In this document: piece by piece, positions 36,660 through 46,116 of the stretch
Numbering within the stretch: position 1 is the first letter of the stretch
Layout: each line of letters starts with the position of its first letter
From: Natronospira sp.
GTDB lineage: Bacteria; Pseudomonadota; Gammaproteobacteria; Natronospirales; Natronospiraceae
Direction: 5' to 3'
Assembly: GCA_003558125.1 (NCBI GenBank)
Contig: PWMQ01000010.1
Location: forward strand, 33,591 to 97,590
Length of the DNA: 64,000 bases
Position numbers and translations under genes: made by a program
Notes under the pieces: model-generated
Databases searched by the model: none
Told to the model about the DNA's origin: nothing
The model's input: the letters and a program-made list of their open reading frames with translations, nothing else

Positions 36660-38351
36660 CTAGTCTTCGGCCCGATAGACGATCTCACCACCAATCACGG
36701 TCATGGTGACGGTGGTTTCGAGAATCTCGGCAGTTTCAATATGCATGATGTCATCGGCGAAGACCGTGAAGTCGGCGTACTTCTCCGCTTCGATCGTGCC
36801 GCGCACATCCTCCTCGAAGGCTGCCTTGGCCGGCCACAGGGTGAACATCTTGAGCGCCTCTTCCCGGCTGACGGCCTGTTCAGGGTACCAGTGCTCGTCC
36901 TGATGGCCCTGCAGGTCGCGACGACTGACGGCGGCATAGAACTCGATTCGGGGATCGCCCATTTCCACCGGCGCATCGGATCCACCGGCGATGGGTACGC
37001 CGCTGTCGATCAGATCCCGCCAGGCGTAGGCATGACGCAGTCGTTCGACACCCACCCGACGGTGGGCATAGTGGAGGTCACCAATGGCGTGGGAGGGCTG
37101 CATGGAGGGGATCACCCCCAGTTCGGCGAAGCGCGGCAGATCGTCCTCATGCAGTACCTGGGCATGTTCGATCCGCCAGCGGGGCTCGGCGATGCCGCGT
37201 TCCTCCGGACCGACCTTGTCGAATACCTCCTCATACAGGTCCAGGGCAAAGCGGTTGCCCCGATCACCGATGGCATGGGTCCAGACCTGAACCCCATTGC
37301 GCAGGGCGTCTTCCAGTAGCTCAATCACCTCTTCCCGCTGGAACTGCAGATAGCCCCGGCCATCCCGATCCTCGTAGTCTTCCAGCAGGGCGGCACCACC
37401 CGAGCCCAGGGCGCCGTCCGCCGCCAGTTTGACACCCCGCAGGCTGTAGCGGCCCTCATAGAGTCCGGTGACGCCGCCTTCACTGACCAGGCGGCGGGCG
37501 TCCTCCCCCGGTCCGCGCAGGGCCTGATTGATCCGCAGCCGCAGACTGCCGTCGGCGAACAGCTCCCGCAGGGTCTCGACTTCCTCAAAATCCCCACTGG
37601 CAATATGAACCTGGGTCCAGCCCATGGCCTGACTGCGTTCGGCACCCAGGCGCAGTCGCTCGGCCAGCGGTGCCTCCGGTTCCGGCACATGCTGGGCCAC
37701 CAACCACTGGGCCCGGCCCAGCAGCATGCCGCTGGGCTGGCCATCCTCGTCGCGCAGGATGTCGCCGCCCTCGGGGATGGCGGTTTCCTCGCCCACCCCG
37801 GCCATTTCCAGGGCCATGCTGTTGGCCACACTGCCGTGACCATCGGCCCGGGTCAGCCAGACCGGGTTGTCGGGGGCAATCGCATCCAGATCCTTGCGAC
37901 CAGGGAAGCTCGGCGGGTCCCAATGGGTCTCCAGCCAGCCGCGGCCAACCACCCATTCACCGTCCTCGCGCTCGTCAACGGCATCGGCGACCGCGTCGAG
38001 AAAGCCTTCCAGACTGTCGATGCCGGCCAGGTCCAGGCCCAGCTCCCGCTCACCGATGCCGGCCAGATGGACATGGGCGTCGGCCAGGCCCGGCACCACG
38101 GTCGCGCCGCCCAGATCCACCAGACGGGTATCCTCGCCCAGGTGGGCGGCCAGGCCCTCCTGGCTGCCCACCGCCAGGATGCGGTTGCCTCGAATGGCGA
38201 TTGCCTCGGCCCGGGGCTGATCGGGATCAAGGGTGTGGATGTTGCCATTGATCAGCATCTTGTCCGCCCGCGGTTGATCGGCCTCGCAAGCCAGCAGTGC
38301 GAACACCGCGGCCAGACTCAATGCAGCAATGCTTCGTGGCATTCCCTTCAT
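36660..38351 (-). CDS. YtcJ-like amidohydrolase, predicted lipoprotein
   Basis: Zinc-dependent amidohydrolase of the YtcJ/amidohydrolase-3 family, 563 aa from ATG 38351 (GGGGAGA site upstream). The N-terminus is a lipoprotein signal with lipobox LLAC followed by EADQPRADKMLINGNIHTLDP, so the enzyme is exported. Metal ligands are seen in DAHVHLAG, WTHAIGDRG and IEHAQVLHEDDLPR, and the final aspartate in IAGGSDAPVEMGD. The C-terminal TFAD..MHIETAEILET strand set is the usual second lobe. The family acts on amides or hydantoin-like compounds; the substrate here is unknown. It is monocistronic and convergent with the methyltransferase gene. Confidence 0.88.
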   Translation of the reverse strand: MKGMPRSIAALSLAAVFALLACEADQPRADKMLINGNIHTLDPDQPRAEAIAIRGNRILAVGSQEGLAAHLGEDTRLVDLGGATVVPGLADAHVHLAGIGERELGLDLAGIDSLEGFLDAVADAVDEREDGEWVVGRGWLETHWDPPSFPGRKDLDAIAPDNPVWLTRADGHGSVANSMALEMAGVGEETAIPEGGDILRDEDGQPSGMLLGRAQWLVAQHVPEPEAPLAERLRLGAERSQAMGWTQVHIASGDFEEVETLRELFADGSLRLRINQALRGPGEDARRLVSEGGVTGLYEGRYSLRGVKLAADGALGSGGAALLEDYEDRDGRGYLQFQREEVIELLEDALRNGVQVWTHAIGDRGNRFALDLYEEVFDKVGPEERGIAEPRWRIEHAQVLHEDDLPRFAELGVIPSMQPSHAIGDLHYAHRRVGVERLRHAYAWRDLIDSGVPIAGGSDAPVEMGDPRIEFYAAVSRRDLQGHQDEHWYPEQAVSREEALKMFTLWPAKAAFEEDVRGTIEAEKYADFTVFADDIMHIETAEILETTVTMTVIGGEIVYRAED

Positions 38352-38486
38352 GATTGTCTCCCCTGTCGGATACGGCAACAGCGCGCAGTCTAGCAAGACA
38401 CTGGCCACCGCGCGCGGATCAAGGCTGTCATCCGGGAGTCAGTCTGGCGATAATGCCTGGTCCGGAAACCATTGTTGGAAGTGGAA

Positions 38487-39698
38487 ATGAGCGATTCCGC
38501 CCTGGACAGATTGGAATGCGGCCATTGCGCGGCCCCGGCCCCCACGGATCAACTGATCGGGACCTGCCGGGCCTGTGGCGGGCCATTGCTCGCGGTCTAT
38601 GACACCGCCCGTGCCCGTGCCGATCGGATTCCCGATGCCGGCCGAGGCCTGTGGCGGTGGGCGGGCCTGCTTCCGGTGCCCGAGGCGGGGCGCTTCGAGC
38701 TGGGGGCCGGTGATACCCCCCTGTTGCCCACAGGTATCGGTGAATGGCTGAACAGCGGCCCCACCTGGATCAAGGATGAGTCGGCCAATCCCACTGCCAG
38801 TTTCAAGGCCCGGGGCATGGCCGTGGCCATCGGTCGGGCCAAGGCCCTGGGTGCCGGCAGTCTGGTGGTGCCCAGTGCCGGCAACGCCGCCTGTGCGGCG
38901 GCGGCCTACGCTGCCCGGGCCGGACTGCCCCTGACCGTATTCATGCCCGCGGATGTGCCCCGCTCCTTCCAGGTCGAGGCCCGTGCCCACGCAGCCCGCG
39001 TGGAGCTGGTGGACGGACTGATTGATGACTGTGGCCAGCGCGCCCAGGCCATGGCCGACCGTGACGGCAGCTTCAATCTCGCCACCTTCCGAGAGCCGGG
39101 CCGCGTGGAGGGCAAGAAGACCATGGGCTTCGAGATTGCCGAGCAGATGGGCTGGCGATTGCCCGAGGTGATCATCTATCCCACCGGTGGCGGCACCGGC
39201 ATCGTCGCCTTGTGGAAGGCATTCAATGAACTGGAATCCCTGGGCCTGATCGGCCCTGAACGGCCCCGCCTGGTCATGGTCCAGTCCGCCGGCTGTGCGC
39301 CCCTGGTCAGGGCCTTCGACGTGGGCGCCGACCAGGCCGACCCCTGGCCGGCGGGCGCGACCTGCGCCGACGGTCTGCGGGTGCCGCGCAGTTTCGGCGA
39401 TCGCCTGGTACTCGATGCCATGCGTCGCAGCCGTGGCCGCGCCCTGACCGTCAGCGATGCAGAAATGCTGGAATATGCTCGCCTGATGGCATCCCGGCTC
39501 GGCCTCTTCCCCTGCCCGGAAGGGGCGGCCTGCCTGGCCGCCCAGGTCCGGCTGGTGGAGGAAGGCTGGATCGGCGCTGACGAGCGGGTGGTGCTGTTCA
39601 ACACCGGCAGCCCCCTCAAGTATCTTCATCTGTGGCCCAACAGTACGCATCCGGAACACACGGCTGACAGTGACAGAAGGATATTCGCCCATGACTGA
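38487..39698 (+). CDS. thrC: threonine synthase
   Basis: PLP-dependent enzyme converting O-phosphohomoserine to threonine. The start is ATG 38487 (MSDSALDRLECGHC); TTG codons at 38472-38475 are alternatives. An N-terminal zinc ribbon (CGHC and CRACGG) marks the archaeal/cyanobacterial-type enzyme of about 400 aa. The PLP lysine is in NPTASFKARG, and the phosphate loop is IYPTGGGTGI. The coding region overlaps the start of speA by 8 bp, so both are co-transcribed. The closely related enzyme that forms the same fold is cystathionine beta-synthase or threonine dehydratase, but the zinc ribbon favours ThrC. Confidence 0.85.
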   Translation: MSDSALDRLECGHCAAPAPTDQLIGTCRACGGPLLAVYDTARARADRIPDAGRGLWRWAGLLPVPEAGRFELGAGDTPLLPTGIGEWLNSGPTWIKDESANPTASFKARGMAVAIGRAKALGAGSLVVPSAGNAACAAAAYAARAGLPLTVFMPADVPRSFQVEARAHAARVELVDGLIDDCGQRAQAMADRDGSFNLATFREPGRVEGKKTMGFEIAEQMGWRLPEVIIYPTGGGTGIVALWKAFNELESLGLIGPERPRLVMVQSAGCAPLVRAFDVGADQADPWPAGATCADGLRVPRSFGDRLVLDAMRRSRGRALTVSDAEMLEYARLMASRLGLFPCPEGAACLAAQVRLVEEGWIGADERVVLFNTGSPLKYLHLWPNSTHPEHTADSDRRIFAHD

Positions 39699-41607
39699 CT
39701 GCCCGCAGCGAGCCGAGGAGACCTATGCCGTCAGTCGCTGGAGTGAGGGCTATTGCCGGGTCGACGGGCAGGGCAGGCTGCGTGTGCATCCGGATCGGGA
39801 CGGTCCCGGGGTGGCGTTGGTGGATGTGGTTCGGCGACTGCCACAGGCCGGTCTGCAGTTACCGGTGCTGTTGCGCTTCCGGGGTATTCTGCGCGATCGG
39901 GTGGATGCCCTCTGCCAGGCCTTTGTCTCTGCCTGCGAACACGATGGCTATCGTGGTCGCTACACCGCTGTCTATCCCATCAAGGTCAATCAGCAGCGGG
40001 CGGTGGTGGAGGAAATCGTCGCCCATGGCGGTGCCCGTGTCGGTCTGGAGGCCGGCTCGAAGCCTGAATTGATGGCGGTGCTGGGCCTGGCCCCCGATGA
40101 GGCGGTGATTGTCTGCAATGGCTACAAGGACCGTGACTACCTGCGGCTGGCCCTGATCGGCGAGACGCTTGGTCATCGCGTCTACATCGTGATCGAGAAG
40201 CTTTCCGAAGTACGCCTTCTGGTGGACGAAGCCCGCAAGCTGGGGGTCCGCCCCCGCATCGGCATGCGCATTCGACTGGCCAGTGTGGGCAGCGGCAACT
40301 GGCAGAACACCGGTGGCGAGAAGTCCAAGTTCGGACTCTCCGCCGGCCAGATCCTGGCCGCCATCGAGGAGCTGGAGGCAGCCGGCATGGCCGACAGCGT
40401 GGAGCTCTTGCATTTCCATCTCGGTTCCCAGCTTGCCAACATCCGGGATATTCAACGGGGCCTGCGCGAGGCGGCCCGCTTCTATGCCGAACTCCACGCC
40501 CGCGGCATTGGAATCAAGGTGATGGATGTGGGTGGTGGCCTGGGGGTGGATTACGAAGGCACGGCCTCACGCAGCTATTGCTCGATCAACTACAGCATCC
40601 AGCAATATGCCCAGGCCATTGTCCGCAGTCTCTGGGAGGTCTGTGAAGAACAGGCCCTGCCTCACCCGGACATCATTAGTGAATCCGGCCGGGCCCTGAC
40701 CGCGCATCATGCCGTGCTGGTGACCAATGTGGTGGACGTGGAATCCCCACCCGCAACAGCGCCCGCTGAACCGGAGCCGAAGGCGCCCCTGATTCTGCAT
40801 GATCTCTGGGAGCTTTATCGGGAGGGCGATCACCGCCCGCCGGTGGAGGTCTATCACGATGCCCTGCACTGGCTGTCGGAAAGTCAGGCCATGCACACCC
40901 ATGGGGTGATCGATCTGGCCCAACGGGCTCAGGCCGAGGCCCTCTACCAGGCTGTCTGCCGCCGCGTCCGTGCTCGATTGCGGCCCAGCGTGCGCCATCA
41001 CCGCGCCATTATCGACGAGCTCAACGAGAAACTGGCTCACCGCCTGTTCTGTAACTTCTCCCTGTTCCAATCCCTGCCGGACGTCTGGGCCATTCAGCAG
41101 GTCTTTCCCATCATGCCCTTGGCCAAGCTGGATCAGGACCTGGACACCCGGGTGGTGCTAAGGGACCTGACCTGTGACTCCGATGGCCGGATTGATCTCT
41201 ATGTGGAGGGTGAAGGCCTGGAGGCGACCCTGCCCTTCCCGCCACTGAGCGGTGACGGCCGTGACCTGGTGGGATTCTTCATGGTGGGGGCTTATCAGGA
41301 GATTCTGGGCGATATGCACAATCTGTTCGGTGACACCGATTCGGTGGATGTGGACACCGACCCCGAGGCCCCGGACGGCTTTTCCCTCTCTGATCCCGAA
41401 AAGGGGGATCGCGCGGACGAACTGCTTCGCTATGTGCATTTTCGCCCCGAAGAGCTGGCCGAGCGTTTCCGTGCCAAGATTGAGCGGGCCGCCCCCGAGC
41501 GGGCGGATGAGCTCCAGGCCATCCTCGAGCGGGGACTGCGTGCCTATACCTATCTCGCCACCCCGGTCGAACAGGATAGCGATCCTGCCAATGGAGGCAT
41601 GTCATGA
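39691..41607 (+). CDS. speA: biosynthetic arginine decarboxylase
   Basis: PLP enzyme that converts arginine to agmatine, the first step of one putrescine route. The start is ATG 39691, with AGAAGGA 9 bp upstream; an in-frame GTG 39670 is less likely. 638 aa is close to E. coli SpeA. The PLP lysine is K98 (YPIKVNQQRAVVEE), and other family motifs are HFHLGSQLANIRDIQ, DVGGGLGVDYEG, SESGRAL and the C-terminal decarboxylase core. No agmatinase or agmatine deiminase gene follows; the next gene (ATGA overlap) is a dehydrogenase. Confidence 0.93.
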   Translation: MTDCPQRAEETYAVSRWSEGYCRVDGQGRLRVHPDRDGPGVALVDVVRRLPQAGLQLPVLLRFRGILRDRVDALCQAFVSACEHDGYRGRYTAVYPIKVNQQRAVVEEIVAHGGARVGLEAGSKPELMAVLGLAPDEAVIVCNGYKDRDYLRLALIGETLGHRVYIVIEKLSEVRLLVDEARKLGVRPRIGMRIRLASVGSGNWQNTGGEKSKFGLSAGQILAAIEELEAAGMADSVELLHFHLGSQLANIRDIQRGLREAARFYAELHARGIGIKVMDVGGGLGVDYEGTASRSYCSINYSIQQYAQAIVRSLWEVCEEQALPHPDIISESGRALTAHHAVLVTNVVDVESPPATAPAEPEPKAPLILHDLWELYREGDHRPPVEVYHDALHWLSESQAMHTHGVIDLAQRAQAEALYQAVCRRVRARLRPSVRHHRAIIDELNEKLAHRLFCNFSLFQSLPDVWAIQQVFPIMPLAKLDQDLDTRVVLRDLTCDSDGRIDLYVEGEGLEATLPFPPLSGDGRDLVGFFMVGAYQEILGDMHNLFGDTDSVDVDTDPEAPDGFSLSDPEKGDRADELLRYVHFRPEELAERFRAKIERAAPERADELQAILERGLRAYTYLATPVEQDSDPANGGMS

Positions 41608-42518
41608 GTCAGAACCTCGCCGCCTTCGCCGGTCTTGGCAGCATGGGCCGTCCCATGGCCGCCAATATTCAGGCCAAGGGGCTGCTGGCGGCGGTGTGGA
41701 ACCGCAGTCCCGGGCCCGCCGAGGCGTTCAGCCAGGCCCATGGCCTTCCCCGGGCCGATGATCCCGCTCACCTGGCCCGCCAGGCCAATATCCTGGTCCT
41801 GTGCGTTTCCGCCGACGAGGATGTTCTGGCCGTGGTGGACGCCATGCTGCCGGTCCTTGGCCGGGATCATGTGGTGGTGGACTGCTCCACGGTGCGACCC
41901 GAGACCGCCAGGCGCATTGCTCAAATGCTCAGCGAAGTGGGCGCAGGCTTCCTGGATGCCCCGGTCAGTGGTGGCACCGAGGGTGCCGAGCAGGGCAGTC
42001 TGTCAATGATGATTGGCGGGCGTTGTGAAGACCTGGCCCGCGCTCGTCCAATCCTGGAGGCGATGGCGGGCCGTCTGGTCCACATGGGGCCGGCGGGCAG
42101 CGGTCAGGCCACCAAGGCGGTCAATCAGGTTGCCGTTGCCGGCGTCAATCAGGCGGTTGCCGATGCCATGGCATTGGCAAAGAGTCAGGGCCTGGACCTG
42201 GACCAGGTGATCCAGGCCCTCTCCGGAGGGGCCGCCGATAGCTGGTTTCTGCAGAAACGGGCACCCAATATGCGCGATGGCGTCTATCCTCTGGGGTTCA
42301 GGCTGAGTCTGCATGACAAGGACCTGGCCATTTGCCAGAGCCTGACCGAGGCCATGGGGGTGCGACTGCCGATCATCGAGATGACGCGCCTGCATTACCG
42401 AAGGCTCATCGAGGCGGGTCATGGCGACGAGGATGTATCGTCCCTGTTCCGACTCAAGCTGGAACAACTGGAAGAAGGGGAGCAGCGTGGCGGAGACGAC
42501 GCCGAGCAGCAGCAATAA
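41604..42518 (+). CDS. NAD(P)-dependent beta-hydroxyacid dehydrogenase (3-hydroxyisobutyrate dehydrogenase type)
   Basis: 304-aa oxidoreductase of the 3-hydroxyacid dehydrogenase family, which oxidises 3-hydroxyisobutyrate, tartronate semialdehyde or related acids. The N-terminal dinucleotide motif is AGLGSMGRPMAANI. The substrate-binding region holds FLDAPVSGGTEGAEQGSL, and the catalytic lysine lies in the GSGQATKAVNQVAVAG helix. The ATG overlaps the speA stop (ATGA), and its 3' end overlaps algZ by 32 bp, so the cluster is transcribed as one unit. Exact substrate not readable. Confidence 0.87.
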   Translation: MSQNLAAFAGLGSMGRPMAANIQAKGLLAAVWNRSPGPAEAFSQAHGLPRADDPAHLARQANILVLCVSADEDVLAVVDAMLPVLGRDHVVVDCSTVRPETARRIAQMLSEVGAGFLDAPVSGGTEGAEQGSLSMMIGGRCEDLARARPILEAMAGRLVHMGPAGSGQATKAVNQVAVAGVNQAVADAMALAKSQGLDLDQVIQALSGGAADSWFLQKRAPNMRDGVYPLGFRLSLHDKDLAICQSLTEAMGVRLPIIEMTRLHYRRLIEAGHGDEDVSSLFRLKLEQLEEGEQRGGDDAEQQQ

Positions 42519-43572
42519 GCAGGACCCGAACGGCAACACGGGTTTTCTGCCCGATTTTTGTGCCCCCCCGATTCTGTTGCTGCTGGTCCTCGCAGCGCAG
42601 TTGCTTGCCTTCCTGCTGGCCCTGGCGCGCAGCCAGTTCGGGCAGGCCTTCTGGGTCGATCTGGGGGTGATTTCCCTGTTTCTGCAGTGGATCGCGCTGG
42701 TGAGTGCCGCCGTGATCTGTGCCCTGCGGGCTCCCCTGGGCCGGCTCCCGCGCCATGTGTCGGCCGCTCTCGCTTATCTGGCCCTGGTCACAACCACCTT
42801 CCTGCTCTCCCTGTTGGCCTGGTTTCTGGCCGAGTGGTCAGGTCTTGGCGGGGAGTGGACGCCTGACAGTCCCTGGTTCTTCCTGCTGCGCAATACCGCC
42901 ATCAGCGCCATCGTCAGTGCCGTGGCCCTGCGCTATTTCTACATCCAGTACCAGTGGAAACACAACATCCAGCGCGAGGCAGAAGCCCGGGTGGAGGCCC
43001 TGCAGGCCCGGATCCGCCCCCATTTTCTCTTCAACAGCCTCAATACCGTGGCTGCCTTGATTGCCGTGCGGCCGGAGATCGCCGAGCGAGCCGTGGAGGA
43101 TTTGTCCGATCTTTTCCGCGCCAGCCTGAGCGATGCCGGTGACGGTGTTACGCTCAAGGAGGAAATGGAGTTGGCGGAGCGCTATCTTCATCTGGAGGCT
43201 CTGCGTTTGGATGAGCGCCTCAAGTTGCACTGGGATGTGCCGGAATCGGCCGTGGAGCGCGTGCGGGTTCCCCGGCTGATTATCCAGCCACTGGTGGAGA
43301 ATGCGGTCTATCATGGGATAGAGACCCGACCGGAAGGTGGCGATGTGGAAGTCGTGGCACGCGGGCATGAAGACCATGTGGAGATAACCATCCGCAATCC
43401 CCTGCCGGACAGCGATGATCGTCCCACGGCCAGAAAGGGTCACCAGATGGCATTGGACAATGTGACGCAACGACTCAAGCTGCGCATGGGGCCAAAGGCC
43501 AGTCTGCAAACGGAGCGTGGGGCGGAGGAGTTTCTTACCCGCCTGCGGCTACCAAGAGAGAGCGAGGGGTAA
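42487..43572 (+). CDS. algZ: LytS/AlgZ-type sensor histidine kinase
   Basis: Membrane histidine kinase of the His_kinase (LytS/FimS) type, 361 aa. The start is GTG 42487, with AAGGGGAG 4 bp upstream, inside the 3' end of the previous gene. Four hydrophobic helices (about 30-160) precede the kinase core. The phosphorylated histidine is in the motif QARIRPHFLFNSLN, and ATP binding is by LIIQPLVENAVYHGIE and the C-terminal region. It is next to an AlgR-type regulator and upstream of hemC, as in Pseudomonas (algZ-algR-hemC), where the pair controls alginate and twitching motility. No alginate genes are visible here. Confidence 0.85.
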   Translation: MAETTPSSSNKQDPNGNTGFLPDFCAPPILLLLVLAAQLLAFLLALARSQFGQAFWVDLGVISLFLQWIALVSAAVICALRAPLGRLPRHVSAALAYLALVTTTFLLSLLAWFLAEWSGLGGEWTPDSPWFFLLRNTAISAIVSAVALRYFYIQYQWKHNIQREAEARVEALQARIRPHFLFNSLNTVAALIAVRPEIAERAVEDLSDLFRASLSDAGDGVTLKEEMELAERYLHLEALRLDERLKLHWDVPESAVERVRVPRLIIQPLVENAVYHGIETRPEGGDVEVVARGHEDHVEITIRNPLPDSDDRPTARKGHQMALDNVTQRLKLRMGPKASLQTERGAEEFLTRLRLPRESEG

Positions 43573-43577
43573 TCTGC

Positions 43578-44318
43578 ATGAAAGTGCTGATCGTGGATGA
43601 CGAGGCCCTGGCCCGCAGTCGCCTCCGCCACCTCATCGAGGGCATGGCGGACTGGGAGGTGGTGGGTGAAGCGGGTAATGGTCGTGACGCGCTGGAAGCC
43701 TTTGCCCGCACCGGCGCCGATGTCGTCCTGCTGGATATTCGCATGCCCGGCATGGACGGGCTGAGTGCCGCCCGCAAGCTGGCGGAGCTTGACCGCCCGC
43801 CCGCGGTGATATTCACCACGGCCTACGACCGCTTTGCCATGGAAGCATTCGAGGTGCAGGGGGTGGATTACCTTCTCAAACCCATCCGCGCCGACCGTTT
43901 GCGTCAGGCCCTGGAGCGGGCCAGCCGGCCTACCCGGGCCCAGCTCGCCGAACTGGAGCTGCAATCCGACAACAAGGACGATGACGGGGGCCGGGCCCAT
44001 ATTCGTGCCCGCATGGGGGATCAGCTTCACCTCATTCCCATCGAAGATGTGTTCTTCTTTCGTGCCGAGCACAAATACGTGGTCGTCCGGCATCGTAATG
44101 GCGAGGTCTTGGTGGAAGAGCCCCTCAAGCAACTGGAAGAGGAATTCGGCAGCCGCTTCCAGCGCATCCACCGCAACGCCCTGGTGGCCATTGACCAGGT
44201 TTCGAGGCTGGAGAAAGTCGGCCGGGGGCGGTTTCGCTTGTATCTGCGCGATTGCGATGATTGCCTGGAGGTCTCACGCAGAATGCTCCCCGCTGTCCGG
44301 GAGAGATTGGGGCTGTAG
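43578..44318 (+). CDS. algR: LytTR family response regulator (AlgR type)
   Basis: 246-aa DNA-binding response regulator. The receiver domain has the acidic pocket (DDE at 7-9), the phosphoacceptor D53 (LLDIRMPGMDG) and the lysine in LLKPIRAD. A LytTR DNA-binding domain follows from about 135 (LHLIPIEDVFFFRAEHKYVVVRHRNGEVLVEEPLKQLE and FQRIHRNALVAIDQV). It starts 5 bp after algZ. The assignment to AlgR rather than another LytTR regulator rests on position before hemC and on overall length. Confidence 0.88.
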   Translation: MKVLIVDDEALARSRLRHLIEGMADWEVVGEAGNGRDALEAFARTGADVVLLDIRMPGMDGLSAARKLAELDRPPAVIFTTAYDRFAMEAFEVQGVDYLLKPIRADRLRQALERASRPTRAQLAELELQSDNKDDDGGRAHIRARMGDQLHLIPIEDVFFFRAEHKYVVVRHRNGEVLVEEPLKQLEEEFGSRFQRIHRNALVAIDQVSRLEKVGRGRFRLYLRDCDDCLEVSRRMLPAVRERLGL

Positions 44319-44405
44319 TACGCCCTGGATGTGGAGCGCCCCCCCCTCGCCGTGGTCCCCGTCTCATTCAGTTAGAATATCGCCAAACCCCAACGGACGT
44401 CGCCG

Positions 44406-45335
44406 ATGAATCGCCTTCGCATCGCTACCCGCCGCAGCAAACTCGCTCTGTGGCAGGCCCAGTTTGCCGCCGATCAATTGTCCCGGGCACGGCCCGGCCT
44501 GGCAGTGGAGCTCGTCCCCCTGTCAACGCGGGGCGATGAGTTTCAGTCGGCACCGCTGTCGGAGATTGGCGGCAAGGGCCTGTTCATCAAGGAACTGGAG
44601 CGGGCCATACTGGCGGGAGAGGCGGACATTGCCGTGCATTCGATGAAAGACCTCCCGGCCCACCTGCCGGACGGCCTGCGGGTGCCGGCGGTGCTGGCGC
44701 GCCACGATCCTCGGGATGCCTTTATCTCCCATCAATACGCCAGTCCGGCAGACATGCCGGCGGGCAGCGTGCTGGGCACCTCCAGCCTGCGCCGCCAATG
44801 CCTGATGAAGCAGCAATATCCCCAACTGACGGTCCGTTTCCTGCGCGGCAATGTCCAGACCCGCCTGGCCAAACTGGATGCCGGTGAATATGACGCTATC
44901 ATCCTGGCCGCCTCCGGGCTTGATCGCATGGATCTCAATGAGCGAATTCGTCGCCGTTTGAGCCCGGAAGAGTCCCTGCCTTCCGTGGGTCAGGGCACCA
45001 TCGGTATTGAATGCCGGGAAGACGATCATGAGATCATCGAGTTGCTGCAGGCGGTTAACGATGCCGAGACCTGGACCCGGACAAGTGCCGAGCGTGCCAT
45101 GAACGCCACGCTGGAAGGCAGTTGCTCGGTGCCGATTGCCGGCTATGCGGAGCTGGACGGGCAGGCATTGCGGATCCGCGGCATGGTGGGCTGGCCGGAC
45201 GGCAGCCAGGTGGTCCGCGCCGAGCGCCAGGGAGACGCCAGTGAGGCGACTGCACTGGGCGACGCGGTGGGCCGGGAAATATTGGCGGCGGGCGGACGGG
45301 AAATCCTCAAGCGCCTGGCCGAGGATCATGGATAG
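44406..45335 (+). CDS. hemC: hydroxymethylbilane synthase
   Basis: Porphobilinogen deaminase, which assembles four porphobilinogens into hydroxymethylbilane on a dipyrromethane cofactor. The sequence starts MNRLRIATRRSKLALWQA, and carries STRGDEF, IAVHSMKDLP and LRRQCLMKQ. The cofactor-binding cysteine is C240 (LEGSCSVPIAG). 309 aa is normal. An 8-bp overlap joins it to hemD. A TAGAAT element (44372-44377) may be the -10 of its own promoter. Confidence 0.97.
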   Translation: MNRLRIATRRSKLALWQAQFAADQLSRARPGLAVELVPLSTRGDEFQSAPLSEIGGKGLFIKELERAILAGEADIAVHSMKDLPAHLPDGLRVPAVLARHDPRDAFISHQYASPADMPAGSVLGTSSLRRQCLMKQQYPQLTVRFLRGNVQTRLAKLDAGEYDAIILAASGLDRMDLNERIRRRLSPEESLPSVGQGTIGIECREDDHEIIELLQAVNDAETWTRTSAERAMNATLEGSCSVPIAGYAELDGQALRIRGMVGWPDGSQVVRAERQGDASEATALGDAVGREILAAGGREILKRLAEDHG

Positions 45336-46116
45336 CCCGCTGCACGGTGCCGGCATTCTGGTCACCCGCCCGGCGGCACAGTTGGCGGGCGCCATCCGGG
45401 CAGTGGCAGACGCCGGCGGCGACGCCCTGGCCTTTCCCCTCTTGAAGCTGGAGTGGCGCGAACCGGCGGCAGAGGAAACGGCCGCCCTGGCGCAGTTGCA
45501 GGAAGACGATTGGTTGCTGCCGGTCAGCCCCGGGGCGGTGGAAGCCCTCGGCCATTGGCTGGCCGGGTGCAGGCCGGCATTGCCCCGCCTGCGTGCCGCC
45601 GCCGTGGGCCAGGCCACGGCCGAGGCCCTGCGTGAGCAGGCCTGGCAGGTCTCGGCAACACCCACGGAAGGCGATGGCGCCGCGGCGCTGTTGGCCAGTC
45701 CGGATTTCAAGGACCTGGACGGACGCCGCGTTCTGATCTGTCGCGGAGAGGGAGGTCGGCGTGTTCTGGATCAGCAACTCCCGGCCCGGGGCGCGGAGGT
45801 GTTGGCCCTGACCCTTTACCGGCGTGCCCCGGCAGAGTCCGATCCGGCTCGGTTGGGGCAATGGCTCAAGGCCTCGCGCCTTCATTGCCTGCTATTGACC
45901 AGCGCCAGCAGTCTTGAAGCGCTGCTGGCCCGTCTCGATGCGTCTCTGCTGCCATCGCTTCAGCGCCTGGCGGTGGTGGCCCCCAGTGAGCGTGTGTTAA
46001 AAATGGCGGCCGAGGCGGGATTTACGGGTCCGCTGCTTGCCGCGCCCGACGCCAGTGACCGTGCCATGGTGCGAACCGCCGCCGATTGGTGGCAGGGCAA
46101 CAGGACTGTTTCATGA
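45328..46116 (+). CDS. hemD: uroporphyrinogen-III synthase
   Basis: Closes hydroxymethylbilane to uroporphyrinogen III. The start is ATG 45328 inside hemC (ATGGATAG overlap), giving 262 aa. The two-lobed HemD fold is poorly conserved, but VTRPAAQLAGAI at the N-terminus, AVGQATAEALREQ and YRRAP plus LLLTSASSLEAL in the second lobe fit the family. It overlaps hemX by the ATGA at 46113, so hemC-hemD-hemX-hemY are coupled. Confidence 0.9.
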   Translation: MDSPLHGAGILVTRPAAQLAGAIRAVADAGGDALAFPLLKLEWREPAAEETAALAQLQEDDWLLPVSPGAVEALGHWLAGCRPALPRLRAAAVGQATAEALREQAWQVSATPTEGDGAAALLASPDFKDLDGRRVLICRGEGGRRVLDQQLPARGAEVLALTLYRRAPAESDPARLGQWLKASRLHCLLLTSASSLEALLARLDASLLPSLQRLAVVAPSERVLKMAAEAGFTGPLLAAPDASDRAMVRTAADWWQGNRTVS